In this document: in pieces, positions 16,197 to 24,440 of the stretch | Layout: the number at the start of each line of letters is the position of its first letter | How positions within the stretch are numbered: the stretch's first letter is position 1 | Virus record (IMG/VR): IMGVR_UViG_3300033146_001954 | Span: 1-25,150 of that record | Direction: 5' to 3' (one strand) | Origin: a virus | Length of the DNA stretch: 25,150 bases | Notes under the pieces: model-generated | Seen by the model: only the letters and a program-made list of their open reading frames with translations | Told to the model about the DNA's origin: nothing | Database searches by the model: none | Made by a program: the position numbers and the translations under genes

Positions 16197-16218
16197 TAGG
16201 TCAATTTTTGACCGAACT
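16191..16218 (-). promoter_or_regulatory. 28-bp palindromic element, copy 3 (inverted)
   Basis: Read on the minus strand it is AGTTCGGTCAA, AAA, TTGACC, TATT, ACTG. The palindrome core is 16199-16213. The ACTG end overlaps the final CAG TAA of the preceding gene. It marks the boundary between the head genes and the adaptor/tail genes and lies 25 bp upstream of the adaptor start codon. Its orientation is opposite to copies 1 and 2. There is no T-run on either side. Confidence 0.75.
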
Positions 16219-16243
16219 TTGTTGGTAACGTGGGAGTTGCGTA

Positions 16244-16882
16244 ATGACAAAATCTGATATTATTGCAAAAGCAGTTGCCCTTATCCAGGATGGTGCATTT
16301 GGTGAGGATGAAGTTGATGAACTGCTAACACAGGTTGTAGGTATGGTTGCTGCTCGAGTCCGTATACCTAGTACCAAACGAATTGGTGCACTGGATGTAG
16401 CGGCAGGTGAGACTAGTACTAACGTACTTACATCCATTGCTGGCTTTACATCTTCGTATATTTCTCACGCAAGGAATACTACGACGGGTAAGGACCTTCG
16501 CATATATCCAACTCTTGAGTTAATGTTTGAGGACTACGGCACGTTTGATGAAGCTGGAGATATCGAGGCTGTATGCTTTGAGGACTTTATGGTATGGACA
16601 CAGCATGTTGCTCCAGCTGACCAAACTGTCGCATTTGTCTACTACGCAACTCCCACTGTTCCATCTTCTGGTCATATTACCTGGGCACCGCTTGGCTTGC
16701 ACTATGACTTGTTTGTGCATGGCATTGCAGCGGTTGCCTTTGGTGAGATTGAGGATGGCCTGGAGGACAACAAAGTTAATACTGGGTATAACGCCGGTAA
16801 GTTCTTTGGTGCTATTAGTGAACTGCGTGTGCACTATAACCGCAGTCGCCAACACTTTGTATCAGGATACTGGAGCGTATGA
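16244..16882 (+). CDS. Head-tail adaptor, SU10-type
   Basis: A 212-residue protein starting at ATG 16244 with GGGAG at 16232-16236. The N-terminus is helical (SDIIAKAVALIQD, DEVDELLTQVVGMVAARVRI). A middle beta region follows (DFMVWTQHVAPADQTVAFVYYA). The C-terminal helical pair (LHYDLFVHGIAAVAFGEIE, then NAGKFFGAISELRVHYNRSR) matches the pattern of the phage adaptor family typified by the SU10 portal adaptor. These proteins dock on the portal ring and link it to the tail. Position after portal, capsid and decoration genes agrees. It overlaps the next gene by ATGA. Confidence 0.75.
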   Translation: MTKSDIIAKAVALIQDGAFGEDEVDELLTQVVGMVAARVRIPSTKRIGALDVAAGETSTNVLTSIAGFTSSYISHARNTTTGKDLRIYPTLELMFEDYGTFDEAGDIEAVCFEDFMVWTQHVAPADQTVAFVYYATPTVPSSGHITWAPLGLHYDLFVHGIAAVAFGEIEDGLEDNKVNTGYNAGKFFGAISELRVHYNRSRQHFVSGYWSV

Positions 16883-17778
16883 AAGAGATAGCTCTCATAA
16901 CTAAAACTCGCGGTATTAACAGTGCTATCGACCCTCGACAAATACCACTTACAGATGGTGGCTTCGAGAATATAGCAGCGGCTGTAAATGTTAATATAAC
17001 TGACGGGTTTAGAATTGTTCGTAGGTGCGGGTATGCTGCACAGCGGTCATGTGTAGCGCATAGTCTATTTGTGCATGATGGCTTAGGCTTTGGTGTTATT
17101 GACAACACACTTGTACGGATTCGTCCGAATCTTACTACCATTGCATTACGTACTGGAATGACTTCTGATAAAGTCCGGTATGTAGGTGTGGGTGATAAGG
17201 TATTCTACAGTAACACAGCTGTTAACGGTTTTATCCATGCAGACACAGACTATGCCTGGTTGCCAGGACAGTACGTTGGGCCAGATACAGTAAAGGAGTA
17301 CGTGTCACCACCAGTAGGTAAGCATCTCTGTTTGCACAGAGGAAGAGTTTATATTTCAGATAGAAGTGCTATCTGGTATACTGAACCAATGTATTACCTT
17401 GGGATAAATAAGGCAACAAACTTTATTCCTATTAGTTCAGATGTTAGGATGTTACTATCAGTAGGTACAGCATTATTCGTTGCTGATGAGCATAGTATTT
17501 ATGCACTCGTAGGCACAAATCCTGACGACTATACTGTGGTACGAGTTGCAGCTGACCGTGTTGTTGAAGATACTGCAGTTGTAGTACATAAGCCAGTAAT
17601 TTTAGGAAAACAGTTTGCTGGGCCAATCGGAATATTTACTGCACAAAATGCAATATATGCTGCTACCCCAGATGGCAGTATATTTGATATTACAGAAAAC
17701 CGCCTTCGTATGCCCTACGCAAATACTGGTAATGCATATGTTAAGGACGGAATATATACAGCTTTTGTCGATGCGTAA
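16879..17778 (+). CDS. Beta-propeller-like neck/tail hub protein
   Basis: A 299-residue protein with blade-like repeats of the form hydrophobic-strand, turn, S/N/A-D, strand. Examples are GFGVIDNTLVRIRPN, RVYISDRSAIWYTEP, ALFVADEHSIYALVG and NAIYAATPDGSIFDIT. Such propeller or stopper proteins follow the adaptor in podovirus-like phages (P22 gp10-like DNA stabilisation proteins are one analogue), but this one is shorter and sequence identity cannot be judged. The start overlaps the adaptor stop (ATGA). The end overlaps the next gene by 8 bases (ATGCGTAA), raising the possibility that the two form one functional unit. Confidence 0.6.
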   Translation: MKEIALITKTRGINSAIDPRQIPLTDGGFENIAAAVNVNITDGFRIVRRCGYAAQRSCVAHSLFVHDGLGFGVIDNTLVRIRPNLTTIALRTGMTSDKVRYVGVGDKVFYSNTAVNGFIHADTDYAWLPGQYVGPDTVKEYVSPPVGKHLCLHRGRVYISDRSAIWYTEPMYYLGINKATNFIPISSDVRMLLSVGTALFVADEHSIYALVGTNPDDYTVVRVAADRVVEDTAVVVHKPVILGKQFAGPIGIFTAQNAIYAATPDGSIFDITENRLRMPYANTGNAYVKDGIYTAFVDA

Positions 17779-19942
17779 ACCAGTATTTAAATATCTTGGC
17801 GATACTGACAGGTGCCATGAACTTAATCGCTACGCTAAAACCAGACTTAACATCTTACGTAATGAGATGCAGTTTCAAGGTTTACAGCAGCATGAAGATT
17901 TACTTGAACTCTCTGATGGAAGTATTATATACTGTAGGTCAGTATTTGGACGCGATGAAATAGTTATTTATCGTCCTGTAAGAGGCAAAGAGAAGGAAAA
18001 GAAGCCAATACAGCTTTTATCCGTATTAAAAGCAGTATTTTTAATTCAGTCATTATTTGCCTATGGTAGGTACTTTTGGCTATTTGTTGGAACAGATGTT
18101 GAGTTGAGTATGATAGCTGCGGCGTACGCTGAACGTGCAATGTCCAGACACGGTAACGTATTACTTGTTGAGTACGATACGGTAGATGGAAATCCAACTG
18201 TAAATGCACATAAAAGTTCAGGGTCAAAACTTCCATACGAATACTCTGGTGTTGCATACGAACTAAAGATTAATAACTACCCAGGCAAGTTGCGAATAGT
18301 TTGTAGTGACTACACTATATATTTGGACGCTGTAACATGGGATGGTAAGTACCACTACAGTACTTCAAGTAATAGCTTTTATGTGTACGGTAACCAGTTG
18401 CTTAGGTTTCGTACACACGCTGTTCCAGCAACTAGCGAAAATAACTACACTGTCCAGTATGTGTTCATGTTTATGGAGTATACATTTTACACTAAGCGTG
18501 TTGATGGAATTATGAAACTTGCTGCAGACACTGTAACAATAACACGTACTTACGACTTCTACGATGTATGCCAGTATTTAAATCCAGACTCGCCAGGAGC
18601 TATGTCCTCATATAGTTCATGCTTACCACAGCTTTCTGCCAGAGCAAGCTGTGCACTAACAGGTGATAAGTCATATATTAAGATACTACTTTGGGCATAC
18701 GGCCATCGTCATGCAACTGGGTGTGACGAATGGGACTGTTATCATAATAACTATCCTGTTATTTACAACTTTAAATTGGACCGAACATCTGGGATTTTAT
18801 CCGGTGTTACACTGCTGCCATGTACACGAAAGAAAGTAAGTACTGTTACTGGTACTGACACTAATGGGCTATACTACTTTGGCGGATATGATAACTACAT
18901 TGCACTATGGTTTCGTACTAAGTATGGTGATGCAAACAGATATTCATTTGTAGAAGAAATGCGGTTTCCTCTTCGTATAAAGCATGCCCAGACATACCGT
19001 AGACTTAATGTTCCGTGTCCAACAGACTACTGGTGGATAGTTGGATGGAGCCTTAAGGTCACAGGCACTTCACAGTTTATTGGCGGCATAGATGACTTAA
19101 ATGACTATGGAAACGGAAAGTATATTACAAAATACCACGGAACAGCACTGCTTATTATTACTCCATACACTGCAGAGGTAACGAAAGATGACACACACGA
19201 GCATACAACTGAGTATTGGGCAAGCTGGACACCGTGTACTATGGAAAATCCGTGCGAATTTACTGACTGTACTAATAATCTTGCTCCAGCGCAGTTACTT
19301 GGGTCACCGGATTTAACGTGCTATCCTATATGTAACGAGATTGTTGAGGAATCGTCTGAAATTCAGCCATACGGAGTTCCTCTAGGTTATGGGTCTGCAT
19401 GGGTACGTGTTGATTACATTAGTATATCAGATTGGGCTTTTATACTTTTAGCACTACCTAGTCCTGAGGTTGGTGCTGACCCATTATCTGTTCCAGACAA
19501 TACCTCACACTGTGAACGTACGCTTAGTTCAAGTGCAGCAGACGTGAATAAGAAACGGTCTGCAGTTGTACGGGTATGCACAACTGATATGCATGATGGA
19601 ATGAAGTTTACGGTACGCTGGAATGACGATTATGACAGTAATGGAAATATGTCATTTGTTAGGTGGTTTGACAGAAGAATTCATTACCAGCATTTTGACA
19701 GCAGAGTAAATGGTGCTGGTTCATTACTATTCTTTAAGTCTACCCCTAAGCACTGCATATATTCAGAAATTACACATGCGACAGAAACTGAACAAGCATT
19801 TTTATTTGTAAATGGTATAGATTATTTTGACGACATCTGTGAAGCAATCAAGCCACTACTAGAAGCTGAGTTGGAACCATACGAACTTAGTCCAGCGTAT
19901 ATAACTAAGAATCGACTGGTCGGCTACGCTTTTATGGTTTAA
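17771..19942 (+). CDS. Large tail structural protein, unknown family
   Basis: A 723-residue protein placed from ATG 17771, which overlaps the end of the upstream gene. The reading frame stays open about 150 bases further upstream, but that stretch is the out-of-frame shadow of the propeller gene. No ribosome binding site stands at normal distance; AAGGA at 17743-17747 is 23 nt away, so coupling to the upstream gene is likely. The sequence is beta-rich with many Tyr and an unusual number of Cys (for example ATGCDEWDCYHNN and CTMENPCEFTDC). No catalytic motif or known domain is recognised. By position it is a tail hub, nozzle or fibre-attachment protein. Confidence 0.6.
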   Translation: MRKPVFKYLGDTDRCHELNRYAKTRLNILRNEMQFQGLQQHEDLLELSDGSIIYCRSVFGRDEIVIYRPVRGKEKEKKPIQLLSVLKAVFLIQSLFAYGRYFWLFVGTDVELSMIAAAYAERAMSRHGNVLLVEYDTVDGNPTVNAHKSSGSKLPYEYSGVAYELKINNYPGKLRIVCSDYTIYLDAVTWDGKYHYSTSSNSFYVYGNQLLRFRTHAVPATSENNYTVQYVFMFMEYTFYTKRVDGIMKLAADTVTITRTYDFYDVCQYLNPDSPGAMSSYSSCLPQLSARASCALTGDKSYIKILLWAYGHRHATGCDEWDCYHNNYPVIYNFKLDRTSGILSGVTLLPCTRKKVSTVTGTDTNGLYYFGGYDNYIALWFRTKYGDANRYSFVEEMRFPLRIKHAQTYRRLNVPCPTDYWWIVGWSLKVTGTSQFIGGIDDLNDYGNGKYITKYHGTALLIITPYTAEVTKDDTHEHTTEYWASWTPCTMENPCEFTDCTNNLAPAQLLGSPDLTCYPICNEIVEESSEIQPYGVPLGYGSAWVRVDYISISDWAFILLALPSPEVGADPLSVPDNTSHCERTLSSSAADVNKKRSAVVRVCTTDMHDGMKFTVRWNDDYDSNGNMSFVRWFDRRIHYQHFDSRVNGAGSLLFFKSTPKHCIYSEITHATETEQAFLFVNGIDYFDDICEAIKPLLEAELEPYELSPAYITKNRLVGYAFMV

Positions 19943-19966
19943 CCTAAACATCAGAGGAGGAGTACA

Positions 19967-20419
19967 ATGGGATTACGTCTTAGTACCGGACTGAGAAATG
20001 CAATTATGGGAAGTTCTGGTTTCAAAGGAGCTATGGATGGCGGTGTTCTTGATATTTTTTCAGGAACTATTCCGACCGATGCTGACCAGGCTGAAGGGTC
20101 TGGAACCAAACTACTTCGAATTACTGTAAATGGCGGAGCGTTTGCTTCGAATCCACTGCACTTTGCAGCCAGTGCTGTAGGTGGCAAGCTGTCAAAGAGT
20201 GATTCAGAAAGTTGGCAAGGTGATGGACTTGCGGATGGCACAGCAAGTTGGTTTCGTTTCTATGACTCCAATGATACGTCCGGTGCCAGTACGACAGCTG
20301 CTCGGTTTGACGGTACTGTCGGTACCAGTGGTGCTGACCTTATTCTGACAAGTACCAGCATTGTTAATGGAGCTACCACAACCATTGACGCTGCAGACTT
20401 CACGCTGCCTGCTTCGTAA
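19967..20419 (+). CDS. Conserved phage structural protein, hypothetical
   Basis: A 150-residue protein with AGGAGGAG directly before ATG 19967. Its sequence order (GLRLSTGLRNAIMGSSGF, GVLDIFSGTIPTDADQAEGSG, LLRITVNGG, GWxRFYDSND-like TASWFRFYDSNDTSGASTTA, ARFDGTVGTSGADLILTSTS, NGATTTIDAADFTLPAS) is one I recall from many tailed-phage genomes as a conserved hypothetical in the tail-fibre region. It appears to be a compact beta domain. The role is unknown; position at the head of the second adhesin cluster suggests a minor virion component. It is followed by a strong hairpin. Confidence 0.7.
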   Translation: MGLRLSTGLRNAIMGSSGFKGAMDGGVLDIFSGTIPTDADQAEGSGTKLLRITVNGGAFASNPLHFAASAVGGKLSKSDSESWQGDGLADGTASWFRFYDSNDTSGASTTAARFDGTVGTSGADLILTSTSIVNGATTTIDAADFTLPAS

Positions 20420-20428
20420 GATAACCTA

Positions 20429-20456
20429 AGGTAGTGGGGAGAAATCCCCACTACTT
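20429..20456 (+). terminator. Strong intergenic RNA hairpin, possible terminator or processing site
   Basis: GTAGTGGGG (20431-20439) pairs perfectly with CCCCACTAC (20446-20454) across the loop AGAAAT; one G-U and one A-U pair can extend it to 11 bp. Only a short TTAT follows, so it is not a textbook intrinsic terminator. It lies 10 bp after a stop codon and ends 14 bp before the next start codon, with the GGAGA ribosome binding site immediately outside. Partial termination or protection of mRNA ends are possible. Confidence 0.5.
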
Positions 20457-20469
20457 ATACGGAGAACCT

Positions 20470-22641
20470 ATGAGTGAAACACTGGTAAAACGCACACCAA
20501 CGCACGGATATTACTGCCAAGATAATTCACCTACTTCAGCAACTATGACAGAAGCTGCAGGTATTATAAACGGCACAAAAACTGATAATCCGGCTAGTAC
20601 GTACTGGACACAGTACTATCAGTTTGGTATTGACCTAGGGTCAGCTAAGGATATTAATAGGCTGCGTGTGTATTCAAGTGTATACGGCCAAGGTGATTTT
20701 AACTCAAGTTATGATAGCCTACGTGTATATAAGTCATCCGACAATACAAACTGGACGTCGGTAAAGTCATACGATGGTGACGACCTTACATTACACCAGG
20801 AGTCTGACCACTGCTGGTGGGATTTAGACTTTAGTACACTCAACACCAGGTACATTAAGGTGTACAGTGGTAGCGGGATAGCGTTTGGCGCAGGTGGTGC
20901 CTCAGCTATTTTGTCTGAATTGGAAGCGTACTATCGTACAGCGTCTGGGTCAGTAACATTATTTACAGACCCAAGTAAGATTGCTGCTGATATGGCACAC
21001 TTTCCAATGCCAGTAGACATTATGCAGTACTGTCCAGAAATCATAAGCGATTTAGGTGACGACGACAAGTTGAAGCTTAAAGTTATGGCTACTGGTAAGG
21101 CATTTGATGCAGACACAAAATTACTTATACGTTCTGATGAAGTAGATGGCAATGTTCACTTTTACGATGCCTCTCCGGGTAACTTGGATATTGGCCATAG
21201 TGGAAGTACAGTATACCATTCTGATACAAAAAAGAAATTTGGTAAAACAAGTATGTACTTTGGCGACAGCAGTAGCTATATGTCGTTTACTACTGACTCA
21301 ACGGAAGGTGTATTTACTGGTGAGTTTACAATCGACTTTTGGATAAACTTTAATAGTATAGTAGAGCAAACTATTATCGGCTCTACATCAAGTACTGGCT
21401 GGTATATTCAGTATACCGGTAGTGCGATACGCATGATAAGCCATTACGGTACAGTTGTATATCACGCCTGGACGCCAACAGCTGGAACATGGTATCATAT
21501 AGCGTACGTTAGAGATTCTAGTGATGACGTTAAGTTATATATTGACGGTGTACTAGTTGAGACACACAATTTTACTGATGACATTGGCAGCAGTGGAGCT
21601 ACGTTTGATACAAAAACTGCATCAGGTACAGCGTTTAATGGGTACATTGACGAGATGCGATGGAGTCATACAGCTAGGTGGACATCTGCATTTACTCCGC
21701 CAACTAGTATGTATGGGTTCACTACAGTCAGGGAATTGGAGTGTTATGTTGCTGTAGGTGCGTGGAATGGTTCTGACGAGGGAGTACTAACAGTAGGAAT
21801 TCCATGCCTATCTGCTAGTGACAGTTTACAGCTCGAAATATCATGGGATACAACCTGGGCAAAAAATACTGATTATGTTGGTTACAATGGAAACAGCACT
21901 GCAGCTAAGGTATTTGATAATAGGTTTATTTCATTTACGTACTTTGCACGTACCAGTGGTGGACTTAGAGATGAAACAGATGCTAGAGCCGGTACTCTGG
22001 TAAATATGTCAGCAGCTAATCAGGTTACTGGGCCACTCGGTATGGCACTAACATTTGATGGAACTGAGGAGTATGTAAGAAACTTATCATATATTGCTCA
22101 GGCAATGCAGCCGTCTACAGAATCAACATTTACTGTGCTACTTGCGTTTAAGGCAGCAGCTACAGGGTCTGGAACTAGCGATACCATATTTGCAATAGTT
22201 GGTTCTACTACACTGAATAATGTACGCATAGTAAATGGTACTAACATTGATGTCTATATAGGTGATGTTAGGACTATTGCTGGTACAAAAGCTATATCGT
22301 CTACCTTTCAGGTATTTACGTATACAGATTCTCCTGACGGCGGTGAGTTATTTTGCGATGGTGTGTCTGTGGGTACATCTACATCACATGCAACTTGGAA
22401 CAATACGTATAGCAATATTGCATCGTATGGTGCTCGTTACGATAATAGCTCACCGTCTGACTACGCTGCACAGACAACTGCTATCATGATTGTATCAAAA
22501 ACTGTCAGGAGTGATGACTGGATTAAAACAATGACAGCTGCAGTCCTTGACCAAATACTTGGATTTCCAATTAATCAGAGAATGTATCTTCGAACGAGAG
22601 CACAAATACCAAATTCTTTTAACATTCTAGGAGGGATTTAA
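20470..22641 (+). CDS. Tail adhesin with discoidin-like and two LamG-like domains
   Basis: A 723-residue protein. The start is ATG 20470 behind GGAGA (20461-20465); an in-frame GTG at 20434 would place the start inside a hairpin. Residues about 12-155 resemble an F5/8 type C (discoidin) galactose-binding domain (YYQFGIDLGSAKDINRLRVY, TRYIKVYSGSG). Residues about 255-415 are a LamG/concanavalin-like domain (MYFGDSSSYMSF, GEFTIDFWINF, TWYHIAYVRDSSDDVKLYIDG, GYIDEMRWSHTARW). Residues about 440-515 recall DUF2341, commonly found before LamG. A second LamG-like domain spans about 520-690 (ALTFDGTEEYVR, GGELFCDGVSVGT). Such modules bind surface glycans, so this is a probable host-recognition protein. 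Confidence 0.8.
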   Translation: MSETLVKRTPTHGYYCQDNSPTSATMTEAAGIINGTKTDNPASTYWTQYYQFGIDLGSAKDINRLRVYSSVYGQGDFNSSYDSLRVYKSSDNTNWTSVKSYDGDDLTLHQESDHCWWDLDFSTLNTRYIKVYSGSGIAFGAGGASAILSELEAYYRTASGSVTLFTDPSKIAADMAHFPMPVDIMQYCPEIISDLGDDDKLKLKVMATGKAFDADTKLLIRSDEVDGNVHFYDASPGNLDIGHSGSTVYHSDTKKKFGKTSMYFGDSSSYMSFTTDSTEGVFTGEFTIDFWINFNSIVEQTIIGSTSSTGWYIQYTGSAIRMISHYGTVVYHAWTPTAGTWYHIAYVRDSSDDVKLYIDGVLVETHNFTDDIGSSGATFDTKTASGTAFNGYIDEMRWSHTARWTSAFTPPTSMYGFTTVRELECYVAVGAWNGSDEGVLTVGIPCLSASDSLQLEISWDTTWAKNTDYVGYNGNSTAAKVFDNRFISFTYFARTSGGLRDETDARAGTLVNMSAANQVTGPLGMALTFDGTEEYVRNLSYIAQAMQPSTESTFTVLLAFKAAATGSGTSDTIFAIVGSTTLNNVRIVNGTNIDVYIGDVRTIAGTKAISSTFQVFTYTDSPDGGELFCDGVSVGTSTSHATWNNTYSNIASYGARYDNSSPSDYAAQTTAIMIVSKTVRSDDWIKTMTAAVLDQILGFPINQRMYLRTRAQIPNSFNILGGI

Positions 22642-22642
22642 T

Positions 22643-23089
22643 ATGGCTGGACTTATTTGTATTGCACAGACTGCTGAAGTTGCTCTGACAGCTGCTACTG
22701 CCAAAACAGTACTGCAACTGGTAGCCCCAACTAACCAGCGACTCAAACTGAAACGGTGGGGAGTATTTTTTGATGGTACGTCAGGTACGGCAGAACCTGT
22801 TCAGGTGCGTTTACTTCGACAAACCAATGCAGGTACCATGTCCTCACTTACACCCGTGAAGCAGGTTGCTGGAAGTGAAACAGTACAGACAACTGCGCAG
22901 CACACAGCAACCGCCGAGCCAACTGCTGGTGATGTTATTGACGTAGCTGAAGTGCATCCACAGTCTGGGTACGAAGTAATTATTCCATTTGATATGCCTG
23001 TAGAAGTTCCTGGTGGCGGAAGGATTGGTATTGAGTGTACTGCTCCTGCAACTGTTAATGTCCGTGCAAAGTTGGTATTTGAGGAATAA
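22643..23089 (+). CDS. Conserved phage structural protein, hypothetical
   Basis: A 148-residue protein with AGGAGGG at 22629-22635 before ATG 22643, overlapping the end region of the adhesin gene. It contains LQLVAPTNQRLKLKRWGVFF, then DGTSGTAEPVQVRLLRQTNAG, then YEVIIPFDMPVEVPGGGRIGIECTAPATVNVRA, a small beta-sandwich style that I recall in conserved hypothetical phage virion proteins. No enzyme motif is seen. Its codons end in G/C more often than those of the neighbours, perhaps reflecting higher expression. Role inferred as minor structural or fibre-tip protein. Confidence 0.7.
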   Translation: MAGLICIAQTAEVALTAATAKTVLQLVAPTNQRLKLKRWGVFFDGTSGTAEPVQVRLLRQTNAGTMSSLTPVKQVAGSETVQTTAQHTATAEPTAGDVIDVAEVHPQSGYEVIIPFDMPVEVPGGGRIGIECTAPATVNVRAKLVFEE

Positions 23090-23973
23090 TGTATACTGTC
23101 GTCAGACCACCTACACATCCAGTATCTAAGTTTCGACCTTGGCATACTACCTACGGCTTTACAAGCTTAAATAGTATTGCTGCGAGTTTGCCGGCAATTA
23201 CAGGAGCAGTTTCCGGTAGTCAAATTGCAAATAAGATTGAAAGTGATTTACCGGCAATTACTGGGGCTATGCACAGCGGTGGTACGCTTACTGCAAACTT
23301 ACCACTAATAACTTCGTATATTCATGAGTATATAATTTCAGGTGACATTGATAGTACGTTACCTACACTTACTGGGTATATTGAAGCACTGTGGACAGTT
23401 GGTAGTGTTCAGCGCCCACTCCCGGCAATTACTGGTAGTATGTCAAGTGGTGGACGTATTCCAGCTACTGTTCCAGCAATCACTGGAATATTAACAGGCC
23501 GTGTCGGAATTTCTGGTAGTCTTGTCCGTACAATTAACGGTATTACTGGTAAGATGTATGCTGGTGGCGTAGTAATTCAGCCGTTACCCGCAATTACATC
23601 TGATATTACTGGTAGTACTGGCAGCATAGGCACAGCGGATAAAAAACTTCCGGCAGTATATGCCAGACTATCTGGAACTGTAGAGTATCTTGGACAAGCT
23701 ACCCAGAGTATACCTAAGCTTACCGGAAAACTTACTGGTATTACTGGAATATCTGGGCAGCTTATTCGGCAACTGCCACATATAAAATCTAGTGTGTACG
23801 CACATACTGGAAACATTGGTAGTATTAGCAAAAATTTACCTGCAGTATCAATAATTAGTAGCGGAACTGTAGAAAACCTTGGTAACCTTGACGGAACAAT
23901 ACTTATATTTGGTGATATGCGCGGCAGTACTGACAGGTTTGCTAACTATATAATTCAATATCGGAGGCCATAG
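23089..23973 (+). CDS. LPAITG-repeat beta protein
   Basis: A 294-residue protein starting in a TAATG junction. After about 30 N-terminal residues it is built of some 13 repeats beginning with a motif like LPAITG, at residues 34, 54, 71, 91, 111, 128, 149, 166, 187, 208, 229, 250 and 271. The spacings are 17, 20 or 21 residues. The repeat body is Gly/Ser-rich (LPAITGSMSSGGRIPAT as a 17-mer). The regular short period with hydrophobic strands and glycine turns suggests a beta-solenoid or fibrous shaft. No known repeat family is recognised. It sits between virion-type genes; a fibre shaft role is inferred. Confidence 0.7.
   Translation: MYTVVRPPTHPVSKFRPWHTTYGFTSLNSIAASLPAITGAVSGSQIANKIESDLPAITGAMHSGGTLTANLPLITSYIHEYIISGDIDSTLPTLTGYIEALWTVGSVQRPLPAITGSMSSGGRIPATVPAITGILTGRVGISGSLVRTINGITGKMYAGGVVIQPLPAITSDITGSTGSIGTADKKLPAVYARLSGTVEYLGQATQSIPKLTGKLTGITGISGQLIRQLPHIKSSVYAHTGNIGSISKNLPAVSIISSGTVENLGNLDGTILIFGDMRGSTDRFANYIIQYRRP
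23188..23901 (+). repeat. Coding repeat array, 13 units of 17-21 codons
   Basis: The array is visible both in protein (L/V/I-P-A-I-T-G at each unit start) and in DNA, where CCGGCAATTAC recurs at several unit starts in the first half. Units in the second half (residues 128 onward) settle on 21/17 then 21-residue spacing and diverge in sequence (LPAVYARL, IPKLTGKL, LPHIKSSV). This suggests expansion by duplication followed by drift. Confidence 0.7.
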
Positions 23974-24440
23974 TGTTTAAACTTGGCATACGTATAAATC
24001 TTAATAACGGTGGAATGTCACAAGTAACTGGATGGGAGTTTAATTCAGTTGCTGATTTACATGATACACTTATCGCTGCGTCAGATACTGCACTGGCAAC
24101 ACTTGGTGCAGATGATGATAACGGAAATGATATAGACAGTTTTATCCTTGTGCCAACATCTAACTTAAATATTCCAAATCCCAAGCGTATTCGTAAAGGT
24201 TACTTGGAGTATGAGGTAGAGGGAAAACTTTCAATCACATGTAAATCTGGTAATTTACATTTTACTGAGGTTTTGGAAAATTCAGGTCGTCATGAAGGGG
24301 CTAAGGTTTTCAAGGGCAACAGAGGTGTATACGGAGTAAACTGGGAATTTGAAATCAGAAATGTTGATGGCGTGTACTTTGCCATTGACTACTTTGGAGT
24401 TTTACCTGTTGTACTTAATCGGCATAGGAGTCTACTGTGA
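23973..24440 (+). CDS. Hypothetical phage protein
   Basis: A 155-residue protein with GTG 23973 overlapping the previous TAG; CGGAGG at 23962-23967 supports the GTG. The sequence has mixed alpha/beta character (VADLHDTLIAASDTALATLG, RIRKGYLEYEVEGKLSITCK, GVYGVNWEFEIRNVDGVYFA). No family is recognised. It overlaps the next gene by GTGA and lies among fibre-type genes. It could be a tail component or a chaperone for its neighbours. Confidence 0.6.
   Translation: MFKLGIRINLNNGGMSQVTGWEFNSVADLHDTLIAASDTALATLGADDDNGNDIDSFILVPTSNLNIPNPKRIRKGYLEYEVEGKLSITCKSGNLHFTEVLENSGRHEGAKVFKGNRGVYGVNWEFEIRNVDGVYFAIDYFGVLPVVLNRHRSLL

Noticed and set aside
17615-17770. Upstream extension of the 723-aa tail protein
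   Set aside because: The extension is the out-of-frame reading of the propeller gene; its sequence is Leu/Gln-rich and unlike a designed N-terminus, so ATG 17771 was preferred.
23188-23901. CRISPR-like array
   Set aside because: The repeats are short, in frame and diverge as coding units; there are no constant-length unique spacers.
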